A DNA stretch of 51,460 bases, taken from Ectobacillus sp048976805. Lineage in GTDB: Bacteria > Bacillota > Bacilli > Bacillales > Bacillaceae_G. The notes beneath the pieces were generated by a model. That model had not been told where the DNA came from, searched no databases, and saw only the letters and a program-made list of their open reading frames with translations. Of this stretch, positions 45,026 through 51,460 are shown piece by piece. How positions within the stretch are numbered: the stretch's first letter is position 1; the number at the start of each line of letters is the position of its first letter. Position numbers and translations under genes: made by a program. The stretch lies in contig JBHGUR010000064.1 in the NCBI GenBank assembly GCA_048976805.1, positions 1 to 51,460 on the forward strand. Direction: 5' to 3'.

Positions 45026-45958
45026 TTACAGTTTTTCTGCAATGCGCAGCTTCGCGGAACGCGCACGATTGTTTTCCTTCAGCTCTTCGTCGGACGGCAA
45101 AATCGGCTTTCTCGTCACCAGCCTCAATTTCGGCTTGAATTCATCCGGAATGACCGGCAACCCGGGCGGGAGCGGCGGGAGCGTACTGTGCTTTTTAAAT
45201 GTCGTTTTACAAATGCGGTCCTCTAGCGAATGGAAGGTAATCACACTGATTCTTCCACCGGGCCTTGTTACCTCGATAGCCGCTTCAATTGCCTCCTCGA
45301 ACGCTTTCAGTTCATCATTTACAGCAATGCGGATAGCCTGAAATACCCGTTTGGCCGGATGCCCTCCGGTACGCCTTGCTGGAGCCGGGATTCCTTCTTT
45401 AATGAGTTCCACTAATTGCCCTGTTGTCTCAATTGGCTGTTGCTGGCGGTACGTCTCGATTTTTCTGGCGATTTGCTTTGAGAATTTCTCTTCGCCATAT
45501 TGAAAGAAAATCTTTACAAGCTCTTCATACGGCCACGTGTTTACAACATCATAAGCGCTTAAAGGAGAGTTTTGGTCCATCCTCATATCAAGAGGTGCAT
45601 CGTGGTGATAACTAAACCCCCGCTCTGGTGTATCAAGCTGCGGAGAAGATACGCCAAGATCAAATAATACTCCGTCCACTTGCGTAATGCCCAGTTTATA
45701 TAGCTCGTCCTTCAAGTAGCGAAAATTGCTTTTTATAACATGGAAGCAATCTCCGTAGGAAGCGAATCTTTCCTTTGCATTTTGAATAGCTATGTCATCT
45801 TGGTCAAAGGCGATAAGCCTGCCTTTTTCAGAAAGCTGAGATAGCAAATAGGCGCTATGCCCCCCACCTCCCAACGTACAATCGACATATGTTCCATCAG
45901 GACGGATACGCAAACCATCTACTGTTTCTTTCAAAAGTACTGTTACATGCTTAAACAT
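45026..45958 (-). CDS. rsmH: 16S rRNA (cytosine-1402-N4) methyltransferase
   Basis: RsmH methylates C1402 of 16S rRNA with SAM. The protein has 310 residues. N-terminal landmarks are HVTVLLKETVDGL, the SAM motif VDCTLGGGGHSAYLL and IAFDQDD. LFDLGVSSPQLDTPERGFSY and a C-terminal ITFHSLEDR complete the family pattern. The ATG at 45958 follows GCAGGTG. It is the first gene of the dcw cluster here, because mraZ is missing. Confidence 0.98.
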   Translation of the reverse strand: MFKHVTVLLKETVDGLRIRPDGTYVDCTLGGGGHSAYLLSQLSEKGRLIAFDQDDIAIQNAKERFASYGDCFHVIKSNFRYLKDELYKLGITQVDGVLFDLGVSSPQLDTPERGFSYHHDAPLDMRMDQNSPLSAYDVVNTWPYEELVKIFFQYGEEKFSKQIARKIETYRQQQPIETTGQLVELIKEGIPAPARRTGGHPAKRVFQAIRIAVNDELKAFEEAIEAAIEVTRPGGRISVITFHSLEDRICKTTFKKHSTLPPLPPGLPVIPDEFKPKLRLVTRKPILPSDEELKENNRARSAKLRIAEKL

Positions 45959-46228
45959 AGTTGCACCTGCTTTTTACAAAATAATTCTTATACATTTACA
46001 CTCATTTTTCTATTATATACTAAATTTTATCATCTTTTGCGAAAATGTTAACAAAAATAACATCGAATTTCCCCGATGATTCTCCTCCATTTACATTTCT
46101 CTTGGTAAGAAATGACGAAAAAACAAACCATTCAGTTGCCGTTTTATTTCTAACAGGGCATATATAGCGGCTATTTTACAGTTAATTCCACAAATACAAA
46201 AGAAATCCTGCATAAAAAACGCAGGATT
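45959..46228 (-). other. Gap at the normal position of mraZ, holding the rsmH promoter region
   Basis: These 270 bp separate bshC from rsmH, too short for the usual mraZ of about 143 codons, and no remnant of it is seen in any minus frame. On the minus strand TTAACA, a 16-bp spacer and TAAAAT, then TATAAT, lie roughly 50-80 bp before rsmH and may be its promoters. A weak hairpin CATCG...CGATG with TTATTTTT lies just upstream. Confidence 0.7.
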
Positions 46229-46229
46229 T
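46203..46229 (-). terminator. Terminator of bshC
   Basis: Stem AAATCCTGC / GCAGGATTT with a 9-nt A-rich loop, touching the bshC stop codon and followed on the minus strand by CTTTTGT. Confidence 0.75.
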
Positions 46230-47848
46230 TATAACTTTACTACCTTATGTGATGCATTCCGCGAAAACGGAAGTTCAAGCAACTGGACAATGAAATCAAA
46301 TCCATACTTATTTAAATAATAAAAGATGTTCCAAACACGTTCTTGCAGCAATCCTATCGGCCTCAACGAACTTTCAATTCGATTAAACTTCTCAAGCTCC
46401 GCAGCATGCTTCCTTTCAATATCCTTTTCAATGGCACGTTCCAAAATTTGCAGTTGCTCTTCCAACTTTCTTTTATTTTTCCCCGCAAATTGGGCAAGGG
46501 TTGGATTTACCCGCTCCGCAAGCTCTCGCAACTGCGCATGAATGCGTTCCAATTCCACATGCGCAGCTGTAAATGATTCTTTAATTGACTCTGCTCCATG
46601 CCCAGCAAGCCACTTCTCTCTTAATAAGGAGAAACGTTCTGTGAACACTTCTTCTTCAGTTATATGCAAATCCTGTAAGTCGGCCTCGATATTTCTTTCA
46701 AGATAGCTAATCATTAAACGCGGCACAACCGGAGGCATTATAAAATCCATCTGGCGAAACACTTCGCGGAGTTCCCCCCAATATGCAACCTCGCCCGGCC
46801 CCCCGATAAAAGCTAAAGTAGGAAATAAATATTCCTGCATAAGCGGCCGCGTCACTACATTATTGCTCAACCGCTCCGGTGTCTCCTCGGCTATTTGCAA
46901 CAGCTGCTCATATGTAAAACGGTATTCCCCGTCCTTACACACGAGCCAGTCGCCATTTTTCTCAAGAAGCCATCTTTCTCCATCTATATGCACAAATAAA
47001 TGAATGCTGCTCGGCTTTGTCGTAATAATAGGCTGGTAGCCCGTTTGGCGAAGCGCTTCTTGTTGAACTGCCAACGCTTGTTGTATATGTGTATGCTGCT
47101 GCAAAAGCTGTTGAAAGAAAGGCGCCTCGCATTTTCTTAATTGCTGCGAATCTGAATCCACCAAAACGAGCCCCTCTTCCTTAAAAAGCCCTGTAATTAT
47201 GTAAGCAAAAAAATCTGTATACGTTCCTGAGCGAGCTAAGCATTCCTTTACAAATCGCAAAATAGCGTTCGTGTGATTTGTTTCAGGAAATGTCTTAAAT
47301 ACGTTTTCTACCCAAGCTAAGCATAAATCATAATCTAAAGCCGTTTGCGAGGCGCTCATCTTTTTGATATGTTCTTGCGGTAAAATAGCTTTTTTTATCT
47401 TTCCGTTTTTCATAATATGAACATGGTTAATCTCATCTATGTCGTGATCCTCACCAGCTATCCAAAACACAGGGATGACGCGAACCCCAAGCTTTTGTTC
47501 CTGCTCTTTCGCCAGCTGGATAATAGACACAATTTTATGAATAGTATAAAGCGGCCCTGTCAATATTCCCGCCTGCTGTCCTGCGACTACAACGAGCGTG
47601 TCTTCATCTGCAAGCGCACGGATATTTTCTATCGTCTTTGCTCCCGCACCTAGCTTTTCATTGTAATCTAACAAACAGAAAACGAGCTCACGGCGCGGAT
47701 ATGAGCGCCCTTGTAAATCTTTCGCACGTTTTTGGAATACATCTTCCGAAAGCGGATAATCAAAGAAGGATACACTGCCCTCTTTTTGCTGCAAATAATC
47801 TCCTGCCATGCCGCCTAAAAGCGAAGCCGAGAGTTCCTTTATTTCCAT
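46229..47848 (-). CDS. bshC: Bacillithiol synthase (cysteine-adding enzyme)
   Basis: BshC joins cysteine to glucosaminyl-malate in the last step of bacillithiol synthesis. The protein has 539 residues. The start at 47848 (MEIKELSASLLGG) follows AAAGGAAG; the longer frame has no support. The nucleotide-binding-like core has VVVAGQQAGILTGPLYTIHK and VIPVFWIAGEDHDIDEINH. A long C-terminal coiled coil spans residues 385-490. The panE-bshC-mraZ order is that of Bacillus, minus mraZ. Confidence 0.95.
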   Translation of the reverse strand: MEIKELSASLLGGMAGDYLQQKEGSVSFFDYPLSEDVFQKRAKDLQGRSYPRRELVFCLLDYNEKLGAGAKTIENIRALADEDTLVVVAGQQAGILTGPLYTIHKIVSIIQLAKEQEQKLGVRVIPVFWIAGEDHDIDEINHVHIMKNGKIKKAILPQEHIKKMSASQTALDYDLCLAWVENVFKTFPETNHTNAILRFVKECLARSGTYTDFFAYIITGLFKEEGLVLVDSDSQQLRKCEAPFFQQLLQQHTHIQQALAVQQEALRQTGYQPIITTKPSSIHLFVHIDGERWLLEKNGDWLVCKDGEYRFTYEQLLQIAEETPERLSNNVVTRPLMQEYLFPTLAFIGGPGEVAYWGELREVFRQMDFIMPPVVPRLMISYLERNIEADLQDLHITEEEVFTERFSLLREKWLAGHGAESIKESFTAAHVELERIHAQLRELAERVNPTLAQFAGKNKRKLEEQLQILERAIEKDIERKHAAELEKFNRIESSLRPIGLLQERVWNIFYYLNKYGFDFIVQLLELPFSRNASHKVVKL

Positions 47849-47928
47849 ATAGTTCTTCCTTTCATAACGAGACATAATTCACCAACAAAATTGTATGCAA
47901 TGTTTTATATAAAAGCAAAGAATATCAC

Positions 47929-48810
47929 TTATCGTTCAAGCCCTTTTATAGAATGGTACAAAAATGACACAAGAGGAAGCTCTTTCTCCTTTTCTTTTGC
48001 TTGTTTCAATACATAACCTAAAATAGCCTCTACCTCTGTTGCGCGCCCTAACGAAAGATCAACCAGCATAGAGGAATGATTATGCGCTGTTTTTCGTGCC
48101 ACCTCACAAACATGCTGCCATTGCTCTTTCTCATCGCACACTTCAACCACGCTTAACACCTCTGCAAATACACGTTTCATCATACAGCAAAAGTGTTCAT
48201 TGTCTACAAGCTCGCCATTTCGCACCTTATATAGAGCTGTCAGAGGATTAATGCATGCGTTTATAATTAGTTTACGGGTTAATGCAGCTTCCCACTCCTC
48301 CTCTATGCACATTGAAAATAAAGGTGCAGAAAACAGCGGAAATAGCGCTTGAAAATCCTGTAATGCTCCATTTATGATTCCAAACCTTGTGGTACCGATT
48401 CCTGTATGTTTCACAGCAGCCGTACTTTCCTTTTTTGCCCCATGCTCAACAATGCCCACAGCAGCTTTTTTATTTTGCATATGCTGTAATAGGAGAATAT
48501 GAGACATTCCGTTTTGTAGAAATACAAGCCTGCTCTCGCTTTTATGCAGGCGGGGAAATAATGCCTCTAAATCGTATTGTTTCACAGCGACAAACAAATA
48601 ATCATCCGCCAGCACTGCCCCGTCTAATTCTCTGGCGTCAGGAAACACTGTATCGCACCACCCTTCTCTCCGGCAGGTGATCCCATGCATCCGAATGTAC
48701 TCTGCTTGCTCCTGCGTACGGGTATATACCGTTACATTGCCAGCCGCTTTTCGCAAATAATAAGAAAACAGCAAACCAACAGCCCCGGGGCCAACAACTC
48801 CAATTTTCAT
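47929..48810 (-). CDS. panE: 2-Dehydropantoate 2-reductase (ApbA/PanE family)
   Basis: PanE reduces ketopantoate with NADPH in pantothenate synthesis. The protein has 293 residues. The N-terminal dinucleotide fold is IGVVGPGAVGLLFSYYL. Conserved KQYDLEA (substrate-lysine region), FLQNGMSH and RKLIINACINPLTALY are visible. This corresponds to B. subtilis ylbQ by position. The ATG at 48810 follows GAGGAGAG. Confidence 0.93.
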   Translation of the reverse strand: MKIGVVGPGAVGLLFSYYLRKAAGNVTVYTRTQEQAEYIRMHGITCRREGWCDTVFPDARELDGAVLADDYLFVAVKQYDLEALFPRLHKSESRLVFLQNGMSHILLLQHMQNKKAAVGIVEHGAKKESTAAVKHTGIGTTRFGIINGALQDFQALFPLFSAPLFSMCIEEEWEAALTRKLIINACINPLTALYKVRNGELVDNEHFCCMMKRVFAEVLSVVEVCDEKEQWQHVCEVARKTAHNHSSMLVDLSLGRATEVEAILGYVLKQAKEKEKELPLVSFLYHSIKGLER

Positions 48811-48972
48811 TACACTCTCTCCTCGTTGATTTCTATGCTTAGTGTAACAAACTTTTTAGCAAAATACTGAAACAAAGTTCTTCTTCTTCATAAATTACAC
48901 AATATAAGGTATAATGATAATATGAATATTTTTACTTTTCTTTATATTATAACAAGAAAAGGATGTGAATGT

Positions 48973-49443
48973 ATGTATATCCCAAAAGTAGAGCGCTTAC
49001 TCATCAACTATAAAACATTAGAGGAATTTAAAAAATTTAAAGGTTGCGGTGCCCAAGAGCTGTCTATGCTTGAAGATTTACAGGCAAATATTATCGAAAA
49101 TGATAGCGAGTCCCCATTTTACGGCATTTACTTTGGCGAATCGCTCGTAGCAAGAATGAGTCTGTATAAAACAAAGCAAACGACCGGCTCTTTCCTGCAA
49201 GATTCATGTGTCGAGCTTTTCAAACTAGAAGTGCTTCCACCCTTCCAACGCAAAGGCTTTGGAACAGCGCTTGTAAACTATGCAAAAGCTTTGCATCTTC
49301 CTATCAAAACAACCGCCCGCGTTCATTCAGAACTATTTTGGGAAAAGCAAGGTTTTCAAAAAGTAACAGACAATGAAGAAACATTCTATATTTGGTACCC
49401 GCAAGCAAATATGAATGCGGTTACAACAGGTGAATCCGCTTAA
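48973..49443 (+). CDS. ylbP: GNAT-family N-acetyltransferase (YlbP-like)
   Basis: The protein has 156 residues. The start at 48973 (MYIPKVERLLINYKTL) follows AAGGATG; the upstream 17 codons look like leader. The acetyl-CoA-binding motif A is LEVLPPFQRKGFGTALVNYA, read as Q/R-x-x-G-x-G/A. WEKQGFQKV follows. Substrate unknown. It is divergent from panE, as in B. subtilis. The stop codon TAA forms part of the target duplication of MITE copy C. Confidence 0.88.
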   Translation: MYIPKVERLLINYKTLEEFKKFKGCGAQELSMLEDLQANIIENDSESPFYGIYFGESLVARMSLYKTKQTTGSFLQDSCVELFKLEVLPPFQRKGFGTALVNYAKALHLPIKTTARVHSELFWEKQGFQKVTDNEETFYIWYPQANMNAVTTGESA

Positions 49444-49448
49444 AAATA

Positions 49449-49633
49449 GGCTCTGTTAAAGGCTAATGTTGATTTGGATTCATTTGTTGATTGGGAACGA
49501 AAGGGGGCGACTCCAGCGGGAAAAGCAGAATAGCCGAGACCCTGGACTGAGCGCAGCGAGGGAAGCGGCTCGGCCCCGCCCGCGGAAAGCGTCCGCCTGT
49601 AGCGGAAAATCAACAATCAAGTTGAACAAAGCC
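49449..49633 (+). mobile_element. MITE-like element, copy C (185 bp, with extra internal arm)
   Basis: It begins GGCTCTGTTAAA and ends with the inverted GGCTTTGTTCAA. A perfect 8-bp direct repeat TAAAAATA flanks it (49441-49448 and 49634-49641). The outer parts match copies A and B. The middle carries about 40 extra bases with AGCCGAG and CTCGGCC arms, giving a longer stem-loop. It is non-coding and inserted exactly at the ylbP stop codon. Confidence 0.9.
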
Positions 49634-49641
49634 TAAAAATA

Positions 49642-49670
49642 AAAAACAGCTGTATTTTTCAGCTGTTTTT
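49642..49670. terminator. Bidirectional terminator between ylbP/MITE C and the rsfA-like gene
   Basis: Stem AAAAACAGCTG / CAGCTGTTTTT with a 7-nt loop, T-rich on both strands. It touches the stop of the rsfA-like gene and lies just beyond the MITE, so the MITE now separates ylbP from its terminator. Confidence 0.85.
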
Positions 49671-50239
49671 TATTTTTCAATTTTTTCCAATACATTACGC
49701 TCCCGAAGAAGCTGTATCTTTTTTTCTCTTTCTCCGGACATGACGTTCCGCTTTTGATCTATATAATCAAATAATGTTCGGTATTCTTCTTCATATAGAG
49801 AGAGTCTTTTTAAGAGCCACTCCTTTTCTTTTTGAAGCTGCTCCCGTTCTCTTTGCAAAGTTTCAATCTTTTCATAAATTTCCTTTTCTTCTCGGCCATC
49901 ATTTTTCTCTTTATATCCTTGTAAAAAGGCAATCACATCATCAAACGTTATTGCTGCCGCTTCTTGTTCCTTCCTCTTCAAGGGTTCAGTTGCCTCTTCG
50001 ACTTGTGAAAGCGCCGCCGTTTTTCTCATTCGCTTCGCTTCATCTATTTGCTCTTTATACTGCTTTCTTACATAAGAGTTCCAGCGAAAGCCGCAGGCAG
50101 CCGGGGTTCTGGATAAATGGCGCCCCACTTCTTTAAAAGCAGACAGCTGGGTACCGCCTTCACGAATATGGCGCAGCACTATTTCTGCTAACAGCAAATC
50201 CTCCTCGTCTGTCCATGCATCTTGACGCGTTGTTGCCAT
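49670..50239 (-). CDS. RsfA-family prespore transcription regulator (YlbO-like)
   Basis: The protein has 189 residues. The start at 50239 (MATTRQDAWTDEEDLLL) follows AAGGAGGG. The N-terminal Myb/SANT-like DNA-binding domain (residues 1-60) carries DAWTDEEDLLLAEIVLRHI, LSRTPAACGFRWNSYVRKQY. A long coiled coil of heptads (residues 110-165, EKIETLQREREQLQKEKEWL) follows. RsfA adjusts SigF- and SigG-dependent genes in B. subtilis. This locus matches ylbO, a paralogue, so I leave the symbol blank. Confidence 0.88.
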   Translation of the reverse strand: MATTRQDAWTDEEDLLLAEIVLRHIREGGTQLSAFKEVGRHLSRTPAACGFRWNSYVRKQYKEQIDEAKRMRKTAALSQVEEATEPLKRKEQEAAAITFDDVIAFLQGYKEKNDGREEKEIYEKIETLQREREQLQKEKEWLLKRLSLYEEEYRTLFDYIDQKRNVMSGEREKKIQLLRERNVLEKIEK

Positions 50240-50325
50240 ACCTAACCCTCCTTGAGTGTTTTTTACCAACATATGCCGCTACTAGAGGAGATAGAATGGC
50301 AAAGTATAAAGAATATGTAATTTCC

Positions 50326-51081
50326 CTACCTTTTTAAAAACGCCGCCACAGCCTCATGGTGATCATCAGACTCCCATAAAACGGCACACTCCTGAATCTC
50401 TTTTTTCATGCGCTCCTTCAAATTAGTCTCTTTCCATTTGCGTATAGCAATTCTTTTGTACGCAGAAAGTACACCCGCATTTGGCACCAGCATTTCTTCC
50501 ATCCATTTTTGGCACGATAGCTCTGGATCATCTAAAAATACTTCATGTAAAAAACCTAGCTCCTGTGCTTCTTTAGCAGAAAAACGCCGTGCTGAGCATA
50601 ACATTTGCAAAGCCTTATCATGCTGCAGCTTTTCCAAAAGCATCGTTGCTCCGCCCCATCCGGTTGTGATAGCAAGCTTTCCCTGTACAAAGCCGACAGT
50701 AGCTTTATAAGTTGCAAACCGATAATCGCAGGCACTCGCAATTTCGCACCCTCCCCCTACAGCGGTCCCGTTTAGCAATGCAATAGTCGGCTTTGGCAAT
50801 ACCATTAATTTATATAGCACGTCTCCCATTTTTTTTAGCATTGGGTATGCTTCTTCTTTTGTACCAAGCGCATGAAAAATTTGCAAATCTCCACCCGAGC
50901 AAAAGGTTTCTCCCGTTCCCGTTAACACAAGCGCCTTATCTTCCGGATGATTCTTTACCTCATCAAATATATGCTGCAACGCTTCCATTACATCATAATC
51001 AATAGCATTGCGGCGCTCCGGGCGATTCAGCGTTACCCATACAACACCTTCTTTATCCCGTTTTACCAATACCTTATTCAT
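50326..51081 (-). CDS. Enoyl-CoA hydratase/isomerase family protein
   Basis: The protein has 251 residues. The start at 51081 (MNKVLVKRDKEGVVWVTL) follows GAGGTGGG. Crotonase landmarks are VTLNRPERRNAIDYDVM, the oxyanion-hole FCSGGDL and NGTAVGGGCEIASACDYR. The first catalytic Glu (in GGGCE) is kept. The second (usual PE-x-LLG) is replaced in GFVQGKLAITTGWGG. It may therefore be an isomerase, hydrolase or other crotonase rather than a true hydratase. It stands next to the RsfA gene, 87 bp apart. Confidence 0.88.
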   Translation of the reverse strand: MNKVLVKRDKEGVVWVTLNRPERRNAIDYDVMEALQHIFDEVKNHPEDKALVLTGTGETFCSGGDLQIFHALGTKEEAYPMLKKMGDVLYKLMVLPKPTIALLNGTAVGGGCEIASACDYRFATYKATVGFVQGKLAITTGWGGATMLLEKLQHDKALQMLCSARRFSAKEAQELGFLHEVFLDDPELSCQKWMEEMLVPNAGVLSAYKRIAIRKWKETNLKERMKKEIQECAVLWESDDHHEAVAAFLKR

Positions 51082-51160
51082 TTCTCGACCCACCTCTGCT
51101 TATTTCTACATGTACTATGTTTCGAGAAAACAAATCGTTTTCCTTTCTAAAAATAAAGAA

Positions 51161-51180
51161 AACTCGCCGCCTAACGAGTT
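51161..51180 (-). terminator. Terminator upstream of the crotonase gene, after the intron exon
   Basis: Stem AACTCG / CGAGTT with an 8-nt loop, followed on the minus strand by TTCTTTATTTTT. It would end transcripts coming from the group II intron side. Confidence 0.65.
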
Positions 51181-51209
51181 GTATAGAAAAAGCAAAGATG
51201 CAGCTACTC

Positions 51210-51321
51210 TTATACTTTATTCCCAGAAGCAGCCACTGTGCCGAATGCTTTTCCACAGCACCTCTTCGTACTTGTTACATTCAGCTTCTTTATGATTTCA
51301 ACACTTCCATGTACTATGTCA
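51210..51321 (-). other. Open frame in the 3' exon of the group II intron
   Basis: The 3' exon reads without stop for about 36 codons from the intron edge (DIVHGSVEIIKKLNVTS..., ending GNKV). A terminator follows 30 bp later. It may be the tail of a gene interrupted by the intron, but the sequence matches no family I know and the 5' exon is outside the window. It could equally be chance. Confidence 0.25.
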
Positions 51322-51460
51322 ATCGAGTAGGAGAGGGTGACTAACCCTCGACCTCTCACACCACCGTACGTACCGTTCGGTATACGGCGGTTCAACTAAG
51401 TATGACGCAATTCGTTATATCTTTGATACAGACTTCTCAGCCCTTGGCGACTCCAGTAGG
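51322..51460 (-). mobile_element. Group II intron, 3' end (domains V and VI); 5' part outside window
   Basis: On the minus strand a 34-nt domain V (51360-51393) folds as ACCGCCGTA / TACGGTGGT, with a 2-nt CG bulge and a capped upper stem. Domain VI (51325-51356) folds as GAGAGG...CCTACTC with the bulged branch-point A at 51328. The intron ends at 51322 (CTCGAT). The maturase stop lies just upstream of domain V. Its 3' exon begins at 51321. Group II introns are self-splicing retroelements. Confidence 0.85.
51396..51460 (-). CDS. ltrA: Group II intron reverse transcriptase/maturase, C-terminal tail (partial)
   Basis: The frame is open to the window edge and gives the last 20 or so residues (YWSRQGLRSLYQRYNELR and two more) before a TAG at 51396-51398. 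This basic, aromatic ending and its place immediately before domain V fit an intron-encoded maturase. Too little is visible to judge whether it is intact. Confidence 0.6.
   Translation of the reverse strand, partial: YWSRQGLRSLYQRYNELRHT

Noticed and set aside
46013..46090. 25-codon frame upstream of rsmH (MEENHRGNSM...)
   Set aside because: No ribosome binding site precedes its ATG and the weak hairpin lies within it. Probably chance, and not an mraZ remnant.
51444..51460. GGCGACTCCAGTAGG at the window edge, like the MITE core
   Set aside because: It encodes the maturase tail on the minus strand, lacks the other MITE parts and is best seen as coincidence.
1..51460. CRISPR arrays, tRNA or rRNA genes, prophage structural genes
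   Set aside because: No regularly spaced repeats, cloverleaf sequences or rRNA signatures were seen. The only phage-like or mobile items are the three MITEs and the group II intron end.

Overview
The window is a chromosomal segment of an endospore-forming Bacillaceae member. It carries spoIIGA-sigE-sigG, spoVD, spoVE and an RsfA-family regulator, plus bacillithiol synthesis (bshC), a PyrR-attenuated pyr operon and a tRNA-Ile T-box. Gene order follows the Bacillus subtilis / B. cereus chromosome (panE-bshC-dcw-spoIIG-ylm-divIVA-ileS-lspA-pyr), so the host is a Bacillus or close relative. Species cannot be fixed from the sequence. Nearly all conserved genes lie on the minus strand, so the biological reading order runs from right to left.

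Right edge (about 51.1-51.46 kb): the 3' end of a group II intron (domains V-VI and the last codons of its maturase), then a short open exon frame and a terminator. From 51.08 to 46.2 kb come a crotonase-family enzyme, an RsfA/YlbO-type prespore regulator, a divergent GNAT gene (ylbP), panE and bshC. From 45.96 to 27.98 kb lies the division and cell wall (dcw) cluster: rsmH-ftsL-pbpB-spoVD-murE-mraY-murD-spoVE-murG-murB-divIB-ylxW-ylxX-sbp-ftsA-ftsZ. mraZ, normally first, is absent. From 27.8 to 20.8 kb are spoIIGA-sigE-sigG and ylmC-ylmD-ylmE-sepF-ylmG-ylmH-divIVA, which cover early and forespore sigma factors, Z-ring anchoring and pole recognition. From 20.8 to 15.7 kb are ileS (T-box), ylyA, lspA and an RluD-like pseudouridine synthase. 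From 15.7 to 3.8 kb is the complete de novo UMP operon pyrR-pyrP-pyrB-pyrC-pyrAA-pyrAB-pyrK-pyrD-pyrF-pyrE, with three PyrR attenuators and 4-bp ATGA overlaps at most junctions.

Left edge (1-3.65 kb), plus strand: an AT-rich accessory block with the 3' end of an RHS/YD-repeat polymorphic toxin, a probable immunity gene, a 700-bp non-coding or decayed stretch and a multi-spanning permease.

The most distinctive new signal is a family of three short elements (135, 145 and 185 bp) with GGCTCTGTTAAA-type terminal inverted repeats. Each is flanked by a perfect 8-bp target duplication. They look like non-autonomous MITEs with IS6-family-like ends. One has inserted between the first PyrR attenuator and pyrR, inside the pyr leader. 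Other points of interest are the missing mraZ, the Ntox21-like toxin tip, the 22-bp spacer in the spoIIG promoter, an imperfect inverted repeat before spoVE and a Spo0A-box-like site at divIVA. All calls come from reading sequence and recalled family knowledge; no database search was run.
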